A stretch of DNA of 64,000 nt from the NCBI GenBank assembly GCA_017744915.1, contig JAGIAH010000004.1, positions 434,001 to 498,000 of the forward strand, read 5' to 3'. The stretch's first letter is position 1. Every line of letters begins with the position of its first letter. A program made the position numbers and the translations under genes. The notes under the pieces were generated by a model, which was not told where the DNA came from, did no database searches, and was given only the letters and a program-made list of their open reading frames with translations. This document shows, piece by piece, positions 57,483 through 64,000 of this stretch. Origin of the DNA: Agrobacterium tumefaciens (GTDB taxonomy: Bacteria; Pseudomonadota; Alphaproteobacteria; Rhizobiales; Rhizobiaceae).

Positions 57483-60400
57483 ATGCGCATTGAACGCCGC
57501 TTCACGAAGCCCGGCCAATCGCCTTATGCGGAAATCGATTTCCGCAAGGCCGTCAGTGAAATCAAGAACCCGGATGGATCGATCGTGTTCCGTCTGGCGG
57601 ATATCGACGTTCCCGCGCAGTTCAGCCAGGTTGCCACCGACGTTCTGGCGCAGAAATATTTCCGCAAGGCCGGCGTGCCGAAGTTCCTGAAGAAGGTTGA
57701 GGAAAACGACGTTCCTTCCTTCCTGTGGCGCTCCGTTCCCGATGAAAAGGCGCTGAAGGACGTGCCGGAAGCCGAACGTTTCGGCTCCGAGACCGATGCG
57801 CGCCAGGTCTTCGACCGTCTGGCCGGCACCTGGGCCTATTGGGGCTGGAAGGGCAAATATTTCTCCACGGAAGAAGATGCCCTCGCCTTCCGCGACGAGC
57901 TTGCCTATATGCTCGCCACCCAGCGTGTTGCGCCGAACAGCCCGCAATGGTTCAACACCGGTCTGCACTGGGCCTATGGCATTGATGGTCCCGGCCAGGG
58001 CCACTTCTATGTCGACCCTTTCACCGGCAAGCTGACCAAGTCCAAGTCCGCTTACGAACATCCGCAGCCGCATGCCTGCTTCATCCAGTCCGTGGAAGAC
58101 GACCTCGTCAACGAAGGCGGCATCATGGACCTGTGGGTGCGTGAAGCGCGCCTGTTCAAATATGGTTCCGGCACCGGTTCCAACTTCTCCTATCTGCGCG
58201 GCGAAGGCGAAAAGCTTTCCGGCGGCGGCCGTTCCTCCGGCCTGATGAGCTTCCTCAAGATCGGTGACCGCGCAGCCGGCGCCATCAAGTCCGGCGGCAC
58301 CACCCGCCGTGCGGCCAAGATGGTCGTCGTTGATGCCGACCACCCCGATATCGAAGCCTATATCGACTGGAAGGTGAACGAGGAGCAGAAGGTTGCCGCC
58401 CTCGTCACCGGCTCCAAAATCGTCGCCAAGCACCTGAAGGCGATCATGAAGGCCTGCGTCAATTGCGAGGCTGACAATGGCGATTGTTTCGACCCGGCCA
58501 AGAACCCTGCCCTGAAGCGCGAAATCCGCGCCGCCAAGAAGGACATGGTGCCGGAAAACTACGTCAAGCGCGTCATCCAGTTCGCCGAGCAGGGTTACAA
58601 GGACATCCAGTTCAAGACCTACGACACGGATTGGGATTCGGAAGCCTACCTCACGGTATCCGGCCAGAACTCCAACAACTCCGTATCGCTGAAGGACGAC
58701 TTCCTGCGCGCTGTCGAGAATGACGGCGACTGGAACCTCACCGCCCGCAAGGACGGCAAGGTGATGAAGACGCTGAAGGCCCGCGACCTCTGGGAAAAGA
58801 TTTCCCATGCCGCCTGGGCATCGGCCGATCCGGGCCTGCACTTCAACACCACCATGAACGACTGGCACACCTCGCCGGCCGCCGGCCCGATCCGCGCCTC
58901 AAACCCGTGCTCGGAATACATGTTCCTCGACGACACGGCCTGCAACCTTGCCTCACTGAACCTGCTTCAGTTCAAGGATGCCAAGACGAAGCGCATCGAT
59001 ATCGCCGATTACGAACATGCCGTTCGCCTGTGGACGGTCGTGCTCGAAGTCTCGGTCATGATGGCGCAGTTCCCGTCGCGCCAGATCGCCGAACTCTCCT
59101 ATGAATACCGCACGCTCGGCCTCGGTTACGCCAATATCGGCGGCCTGTTGATGTCTTCGGGCATTCCCTATGACAGCGCCGAAGGCCGCGCCATTGCCGG
59201 TGCGCTCACCGCCATCATGACCGGTGTGTCTTACGCCACCTCGGCCGAAATGGCCGGCGAGCTTGGCCCTTTCCCGGGCTTTGCGCCGAACCGCGAAAAC
59301 ATGCTGCGCGTCATCCGCAACCACCGCCGTGCCGCCCTTGGCCAGTCGGAAGGTTATGAAGGCCTGTCGGTCAACCCGGTCGCGCTGATCCATGGCGATT
59401 GCCCGGATCAGGACCTGATCGCCCATGCCGTTGCCGCCTGGGACAAGGCGCTGACACTCGGTGAACAGCACGGCTACCGCAACGCCCAGACGACCGTTAT
59501 CGCGCCGACCGGCACGATCGGCCTCGTGATGGATTGCGACACGACCGGCATCGAGCCCGATTTCGCGCTGGTGAAGTTCAAGAAGCTCGCCGGCGGCGGT
59601 TACTTCAAGATCATCAACCGCGCCGTTCCGGATGCGCTGCGTTCGCTCGGTTATTCCGAAAGCCAGATCGCCGAGATCGAGGCCTATGCCGTCGGCCATG
59701 GCAATCTCAACCAGGCGCCCGGCATCAACCCTTCGACGCTGAAGGCCAAGGGCTTCACCGATGAGAAGATCGAGGCCGTCAACGGCGCGCTGAAGAGCGC
59801 CTTCGACATCAAGTTCGTCTTCAACCAGTGGACGCTCGGCGCCGACTTCCTCAAGGAAACGCTGAAGGTCTCCGACGAGCAGCTCTCCGACATGAGCTTC
59901 AACCTGCTGGAGCACCTCGGCTTCGGCAAGAAGGACATCGAAGCGGCCAATGTGCACGTCTGCGGTGCGATGACGCTGGAAGGCGCACCGTTCCTTAAGA
60001 ACGAGCACCTGCCGGTCTTCGATTGCGCCAACCCCTGCGGCAAGATCGGCAAGCGTTATCTCTCGGTTGAATCCCACATCCGCATGATGGCGGCGGCCCA
60101 GCCTTTCATCTCCGGTGCGATCTCCAAGACGATCAACATGCCGAACGATGCGACGGTTGAGGATTGCGGCAGCGCCTACATGCTCTCCTGGAAGCTGGCG
60201 CTGAAGGCCAACGCCCTTTACCGCGATGGCTCCAAGCTTTCCCAGCCGCTCAACGCCTCGCTGGTGGAAGATGAGGACGACGAAGACCTGATCGAAGAGC
60301 TGATCCAGCAGCCGGCTGCACAGCAGGCCGTGACGATCACCGAAAAGATCGTCGAACGCGTCATCGAGCGTGTCTCGCGTGAGCGTGAAAAGCTGCCGAA

Positions 60401-61301
60401 CCGCCGTCAGGGTTACACCCAGAAGGCAACCGTCGGCGGTCACAAGGTCTATCTGCGCACCGGTGAATTCGGTGACGGCCGCATCGGCGAAATCTTCATC
60501 GACATGCACAAGGAAGGTGCCGCCTTCCGTGCGATGATGAACAACTTCGCCATCGCCATTTCGCTCGGCCTGCAATATGGCGTACCGCTGGAAGAATATG
60601 TGGAGGCCTTCACCTTCACCAAGTTCGAACCGGCCGGCATGGTGCAGGGCAACGACGCGATCAAGAACGCCACGTCGATCCTCGACTACGTGTTCCGCGA
60701 ACTCGCCGTCTCCTATCTCGGCCGCCACGATCTCGCCCATGTCGATACGTCGGATTTCTCCAATACGGCACTCGGCAAGGGTATCCAGGAAGGCAAGACC
60801 AACCTCGTTTCCACCGGCTGGACCCGCGGTTACAAGCCGACGCTGGTTTCCAGCAATGGCAGCGAACGTTCGTCTTCCGAGCCGAAGGGTTCGGCAACGG
60901 CAGCCCCTGCCCGCGCCTCGGCCAACGTGACCTCCTTCGCCGGCTCCGCCGCCCGCAAGCTGGAACCGACCGTCTCCATCGCAACCTCCGAAATCGTCTC
61001 CTTCAAGCGGGACTATGAAGAGCGCGCCAAGGAACTGGCCGAAGAAATCGCCGAGGAAGTGATCGACGATGTCGCCCAGGAAGCTCAGCAGACGGCAACC
61101 GCCCTCTTCTCCGACAAGGCCGCCGCAGACGCTGCATCGGCCAAGACAGAAGCCAAGAAGGTGGAAAACGAACGCCGCATGCGCTCGATCGCTCAAGGCT
61201 ATACGGGCAACATGTGCTCGGAATGCCAGAACTTCACGATGGTGCGGAATGGCACTTGTGAGAAGTGCGACACTTGCGGTGCGACGAGCGGTTGCTCTTA
61301 A
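57483..61301 (+). CDS. nrdJ: Vitamin B12-dependent (class II) ribonucleotide reductase
   Basis: 1272 aa adenosylcobalamin-dependent enzyme that makes dNTPs independently of oxygen. Core motifs include [48 protein letters not shown] (active-site Cys) and [20 protein letters not shown]. The C-terminus has a Lys/Glu-rich helical stretch and a Cys-rich end ([17 protein letters not shown], residues about 1249-1272) that supplies reducing thiols. It is much longer than compact class II enzymes, as typical for alphaproteobacteria. An accessory scar region begins directly after it. Confidence 0.96.
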   Translation: MRIERRFTKPGQSPYAEIDFRKAVSEIKNPDGSIVFRLADIDVPAQFSQVATDVLAQKYFRKAGVPKFLKKVEENDVPSFLWRSVPDEKALKDVPEAERFGSETDARQVFDRLAGTWAYWGWKGKYFSTEEDALAFRDELAYMLATQRVAPNSPQWFNTGLHWAYGIDGPGQGHFYVDPFTGKLTKSKSAYEHPQPHACFIQSVEDDLVNEGGIMDLWVREARLFKYGSGTGSNFSYLRGEGEKLSGGGRSSGLMSFLKIGDRAAGAIKSGGTTRRAAKMVVVDADHPDIEAYIDWKVNEEQKVAALVTGSKIVAKHLKAIMKACVNCEADNGDCFDPAKNPALKREIRAAKKDMVPENYVKRVIQFAEQGYKDIQFKTYDTDWDSEAYLTVSGQNSNNSVSLKDDFLRAVENDGDWNLTARKDGKVMKTLKARDLWEKISHAAWASADPGLHFNTTMNDWHTSPAAGPIRASNPCSEYMFLDDTACNLASLNLLQFKDAKTKRIDIADYEHAVRLWTVVLEVSVMMAQFPSRQIAELSYEYRTLGLGYANIGGLLMSSGIPYDSAEGRAIAGALTAIMTGVSYATSAEMAGELGPFPGFAPNRENMLRVIRNHRRAALGQSEGYEGLSVNPVALIHGDCPDQDLIAHAVAAWDKALTLGEQHGYRNAQTTVIAPTGTIGLVMDCDTTGIEPDFALVKFKKLAGGGYFKIINRAVPDALRSLGYSESQIAEIEAYAVGHGNLNQAPGINPSTLKAKGFTDEKIEAVNGALKSAFDIKFVFNQWTLGADFLKETLKVSDEQLSDMSFNLLEHLGFGKKDIEAANVHVCGAMTLEGAPFLKNEHLPVFDCANPCGKIGKRYLSVESHIRMMAAAQPFISGAISKTINMPNDATVEDCGSAYMLSWKLALKANALYRDGSKLSQPLNASLVEDEDDEDLIEELIQQPAAQQAVTITEKIVERVIERVSREREKLPNRRQGYTQKATVGGHKVYLRTGEFGDGRIGEIFIDMHKEGAAFRAMMNNFAIAISLGLQYGVPLEEYVEAFTFTKFEPAGMVQGNDAIKNATSILDYVFRELAVSYLGRHDLAHVDTSDFSNTALGKGIQEGKTNLVSTGWTRGYKPTLVSSNGSERSSSEPKGSATAAPARASANVTSFAGSAARKLEPTVSIATSEIVSFKRDYEERAKELAEEIAEEVIDDVAQEAQQTATALFSDKAAADAASAKTEAKKVENERRMRSIAQGYTGNMCSECQNFTMVRNGTCEKCDTCGATSGCS

Positions 61302-61320
61302 GATATCTAAGATGTCTTTG

Positions 61321-61357
61321 TGTGGCGCGCCACTGGGTTCGACAGCGCGCCACTTGA
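61321..61357. repeat. 37-bp repeat copy 1, hairpin-forming, right after nrdJ
   Basis: The ends GTGGCGCGC and GCGCGCCAC are complementary around CACTGGGTTCGACA. A second copy (35 of 37 identical by my count) is at 62528-62564. Confidence 0.8.
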
Positions 61358-61577
61358 GTGCATACTGAAATGCTTACGAGCTGCGTTTAAGGCTGCTTCG
61401 CACTGTAGGTGTACGGCGACACCAATTTTGTCATTTCGACGTGAAATATGTCGCAAATGTTTCACAGAGGTCCGCCATCTCGGCGTCTGGATTTCTGGTT
61501 TTGCGTCCGAGCAAGAAGCGCTCCGGAAGGCATTTACGTTGGATAATTCAGCGCAAAGCCCTCCGATAGATAAGAAT

Positions 61578-61611
61578 GGATTTTCAGGCGTTCCACAACG
61601 CCTGAAAATCC
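61578..61611. repeat. Perfect 15-bp inverted repeat with 4-base loop
   Basis: GGATTTTCAGGCGTT pairs with AACGCCTGAAAATCC around CCAC. No T run follows, so it is not a classic terminator. It lies about 30 bases upstream of the patatin-like start. Confidence 0.85.
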
Positions 61612-61640
61612 TAGAGAGAACGAATAGGGATCAAATTAAG

Positions 61641-62195
61641 ATGGACGTGCAAATGGCTAATGACATTTCGCCCATAGGTAAGCGCCCCTATCGCGTTCTC
61701 TGTATCGATGGCGGAGGTATGAGGGGCATCTACACGGCCGCTCTTTTGGACAAGCTCTCGAGCTATTACGCCAAGCTTCGCGATGCGGAGGCCCTAGACG
61801 ACCAAGGTCGGATCACCGGCGAAGAGCTTCTCTACATCCGAGGCAGCTACGTGGAAGATCCTAATTCGTCATTTGAGCATTGTGTCATCCTCAGTGCGAC
61901 CGTCAGTGACGTGGAGCCGGTGATGTCCATCATCAGGAGAACTCGCGAGCTCGCCCACTGCCAGAGCATAGAGGTGAGATGCCTTGTCGCCACGCCAGAT
62001 GCTCTCGAAGCGTTTGGCGAGGACATTATCGTTCACCCGATGGCAGTCGTTTCCGATCTGCCAACGAACTACTGGCGTATCGAGGAAGCTCTGGATCAGC
62101 GTCCCGTGCGACTGGTTCCTCGTCAGTCCCGCTGGCTTGTGGGGCGACAGTTCCCCGAGGTTCGGCTCGACAAGAAGTACGGATTTAGACCCTAG
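61641..62195 (+). pseudogene. Truncated patatin-like phospholipase fused to unrelated sequence (remnant)
   Basis: 184 aa open frame. Residues about 12-45 (KRPYRVLCIDGGGMRGIYTA, then ALLDKLSSYYAKLR) match the N-terminus of patatin-like phospholipases, with the DGGGxRG oxyanion-hole motif. Directly after comes sequence with no patatin features: no GxSxG nucleophile and no catalytic DG. The second part (VILSATVSDVEPVMSIIRRT and on) I do not recognise. Patatins with this start are known as effectors in CBASS and related anti-phage systems, but no cyclase or other partner is present. Most likely a deletion joined two genes in frame. Confidence 0.55.
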
Positions 62196-62289
62196 TGACT
62201 CGGCTTGCCGTAACCGGTGTTCTGCCCCCAGATTGCTGGTTGCCGCCCGATTTGCCATCGGCTTTCCGTGGATGAAGAACGGGAGTTTC

Positions 62290-62430
62290 TCCATGGAGAC
62301 TACATTGGAGATTCTCACAACGAGTAAGTCCGGATACTTCTGGGCGCTGGCACGAGATGATCGTACTTGGGGCGGCGGTGCTCCGCCGGGCGTCGCCTTC
62401 ACGTACGCTCCCGGTCGCGGGGGTACGGCT
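62290..62430 (+). mobile_element. Fragment of IS66-family transposase (TnpC core)
   Basis: The frame reads ILTTSKSGYFWALARDDRTW followed by GGGAPPGVAFTYAPGRGG. This matches the IS66 transposase stretch usually seen as tGyfWalaRDDRpWgG..PPgVaf.YapgR. The match stops abruptly on both sides and no inverted repeats or other IS66 genes are present, so it is a small scrap. Confidence 0.65.
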
Positions 62431-62527
62431 TGTCAGCCCACTCTCGCCTTCCCACCACAACAATGCTCAACAGACACCTTATTTCTGTTCGGGAATTAGT
62501 GTCAAAGGTCAGTGGCACGCCACACTT

Positions 62528-62564
62528 TGTGGCGCGCTACTGGGTTCGACAGCGCACCACTTGA
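62528..62564. repeat. 37-bp repeat copy 2
   Basis: Direct copy of 61321-61357, with the GGCGCGCTACTGGGTTCGAC core and two substitutions. It ends seven bases before the DUF4432 stop codon. Confidence 0.8.
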
Positions 62565-62570
62565 TCGTCC

Positions 62571-63560
62571 TTAGTGCTTCGGGACAGAGTTCTGCTCGAA
62601 ACCGAACCTTAGGCAGTAGCGACGGCTTTCCCCCGATGCCAATCGACCGTCTTCCGATGGGCGAAGATCCGACCTCGGCTCGACACCAAGTGCAAACACC
62701 CCTGACTGATAGGCTCGCCATATCGCAAACCTAGGGAGCACCGTCTGATCGTACTCCAGAGAAAGGGTCAGCCCTTGCGAAGCACTGTGGAGCGAAATTG
62801 TCGCCCCATGCGGGGTGATGCGGCTGTCGACGAGATCTACTTTCTCCCCGAAGTCGTCGCTCGGTATTGGCGACGTAGAGTTGATTTCATCGACCACCGT
62901 CTCCGGGAGACCCGACACCGTCAAGGACTCATCGAGGAAGGGATATCCCACGTTCAGATGGTAGAGGATGGCGTGATCCGATGGCCGAAAGGTCCGGTTC
63001 GTCACCGTGTCCTCGATCGCAAGCGCACCGTCAAAGACCGGAACAATGATCCTGCGATGCAATTCCAGGGTCTCCCCGAACACGCTGGCCTGCCGGACTA
63101 CGGCCTCACAACAGATCGTCGCGGTTTCAATGTCGACACCGTAGCGTAATATTCGCGCCTTCTCAGCGTGAATCCTTCCGTGTTGTGGCAAGCGTCGGGT
63201 GTTCAGGTTGGGATAGTTGAAATGCGCAGTGTCGATTTCATGAGGTCGGCTGTACTGGTCGAGCCCACAGGTCACCATGAAGCCATCAAAATTCCGGAAG
63301 AAGCCCAGGCCCTCCTCTGAGTCTGGATCGTGCGCCGGAAACACCATTTGCGTTGGTGAGTGCCAACCGATGTTGAGGCCCTTGAACGACAGCGCAGAGA
63401 CGTCGAACCCGCGATCCACGGCGATCTCAAACCCAAGACCGACGGCGTTTCTGCCGACAAGCATTCGCTGACCTCGACCAGGACCGTCTTCAAGTATCAT
63501 GAGTCTGACGTCTGCCACGCCGCGAAGATCCGGAGTGCGTCTCAAAAGATCTATGTTCAT
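62571..63560 (-). CDS. DUF4432 (aldose 1-epimerase-like fold) protein
   Basis: 329 aa. RGFDVSALSFKGLNIGWHSP, GFFRNFDGFMVTCGLDQYSR and LYHLNVGYPFLDE are DUF4432 features. The galactose-mutarotase-like fold suggests a sugar or sugar-phosphate ligand; the reaction is unknown. Its ATG overlaps the stop of the upstream Nudix gene, so the two are coupled. Confidence 0.83.
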   Translation of the reverse strand: MNIDLLRRTPDLRGVADVRLMILEDGPGRGQRMLVGRNAVGLGFEIAVDRGFDVSALSFKGLNIGWHSPTQMVFPAHDPDSEEGLGFFRNFDGFMVTCGLDQYSRPHEIDTAHFNYPNLNTRRLPQHGRIHAEKARILRYGVDIETATICCEAVVRQASVFGETLELHRRIIVPVFDGALAIEDTVTNRTFRPSDHAILYHLNVGYPFLDESLTVSGLPETVVDEINSTSPIPSDDFGEKVDLVDSRITPHGATISLHSASQGLTLSLEYDQTVLPRFAIWRAYQSGVFALGVEPRSDLRPSEDGRLASGESRRYCLRFGFEQNSVPKH

Positions 63561-64000
63561 GTTTGAACCCTTGCGTCAGCAAAAACCATCTCGTGAGCGA
63601 CATCGCGTTTCGCATCCCGACGAACGACGGCCTGGCTTAGGTATAGATCGAGCATCAAGATCAGATCTGCGAGCTCTGATTCGTGGACCGAGGAAGCAGC
63701 ATCGGCCGGTGAGAACCAGCGCATCGTACGTTCTTTTCGTTCGGGGAATTCATCGTCCATTCCGGCCACGTGGAGTAAATGGACATCGACAAGGATTGGC
63801 AGGAGTTCGCCGTCTTGCATCTTCTTGAGGTAAGGGTATCGGCCCCACACCTTCTTTTCTACCGAACCTCGAACGCCGGCCTCCTCCCAAGCTTCAGTAC
63901 TGGCGACCTGATGCGGCATCTTTTTTCGCAAGGGCCATCCCTTTGGGATCACCCATCGGCGACTGTCCCTGCTCGTAATCAGGAGTATCTCGATCTGGCA
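63557..64000 (-). CDS. Nudix hydrolase, partial (5' end outside window)
   Basis: The open frame continues to the window edge. The N-terminal visible part QIEILLITSRDSRRWVIPKG and WPLRKKM, followed by a Nudix box (ASTEAWEEAGVRG) with the catalytic EAWEEAG core, matches diphosphoinositol polyphosphate/NUDT-type hydrolases common in Rhizobiales. A GTG at 63952 lies inside the conserved domain and is not the start. It overlaps the DUF4432 start by four bases. Confidence 0.85.
   Translation of the reverse strand, partial: CQIEILLITSRDSRRWVIPKGWPLRKKMPHQVASTEAWEEAGVRGSVEKKVWGRYPYLKKMQDGELLPILVDVHLLHVAGMDDEFPERKERTMRWFSPADAASSVHESELADLILMLDLYLSQAVVRRDAKRDVAHEMVFADARVQT

Larger units (their letters stand above)
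61302..61640. other. Gene-free start of the accessory scar region after nrdJ
   Basis: About 340 bases containing copy 1 of the 37-bp repeat and the hairpin at 61578-61611. No supported gene; the frame open through this stretch has no ribosome-binding site or family features before 61641. Confidence 0.5.
62196..62570. other. Gene-poor stretch containing IS remnant and repeat copy 2
   Basis: About 375 bases between the patatin-like frame and the DUF4432 stop. It contains an IS66 scrap and the second 37-bp repeat; no intact gene. Confidence 0.5.

Noticed and set aside
58953..61196. 747-codon minus-strand frame opposite nrdJ
   Set aside because: Antisense shadow; nrdJ carries all family motifs.
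1..64000. CRISPR arrays
   Set aside because: No regularly spaced short direct repeats seen anywhere; the repeats present are palindromic, few and far apart.

Overview
The window is chromosomal DNA of a Rhizobiales bacterium, most likely Agrobacterium/Rhizobium (A. tumefaciens species complex). Evidence: high GC with C/G-ending codons throughout, an ExoR periplasmic repressor, a PopZ polar organiser, a GGDEF protein next to moeA, and many copies of palindromic intergenic repeats typical of Rhizobiaceae. From memory the gene order resembles the region of the A. fabrum C58 circular chromosome that carries dgcB, exoR and popZ; no search was run.

Layout. 1-5.0 kb (minus strand): 5' part of pabB, tgt and queA (queuosine), two cyclophilins and coaD. 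5.2-5.8 kb: three tiny membrane-protein ORFs. 6.0-13.1 kb (plus): ppiD-trpD-trpC-moaC-moeA, then a diguanylate cyclase. 13.3-16.4 kb (minus): an FMN-binding PPOX protein, a KefB/C-type antiporter and a DUF971 protein. 16.5-21.1 kb (plus): moaA, two exporters (DMT, MFS), mobA, mobB. With moaC/moeA this makes two molybdenum cofactor gene groups about 5 kb apart.

21.2-24.5 kb (plus): a two-gene accessory cassette, a phospholipase-D-like protein followed by a protein that reads as an EndoU (XendoU) ribonuclease fused to a lamin-tail domain. This is the best candidate in the window for a little-described system.

24.6-40.6 kb (minus): envelope, translation and segregation housekeeping genes: a LysM/degenerate LytM lipoprotein, pcm, surE, serS, tatC-tatB-tatA, scpB-scpA, nagZ, a large SPOR protein, argS and dgt. 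40.8-42.0 kb (plus): an ErpA-like protein and xthA. 42.1-50.7 kb (minus): exoR, a FadL-type porin, valS, popZ, a second PIMT-like protein and a small membrane protein. 50.75 kb: tRNA-Cys. 51.0-53.0 kb: a run of very small membrane proteins, a lipoprotein and a DUF982 protein. 53.1-61.3 kb: wrbA, a CinA-N/MoaB-fold protein, a tandem universal stress protein, gpt, and a long untranslated region with two NrdR-box-like palindromes ahead of B12-dependent ribonucleotide reductase (nrdJ).

61.3-64.0 kb: a scarred accessory region starting right after nrdJ. A 37-bp repeat occurs twice about 1.2 kb apart. Between the copies lie a perfect hairpin, a patatin-like ORF lacking its catalytic residues, and a scrap of IS66 transposase. 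Beyond them come a DUF4432 gene and a Nudix gene cut by the window edge. Several enzymes here lack residues expected for their family (Tgt zinc ligands, LytM metal ligands, the GGDEF I-site); these are reported as findings.
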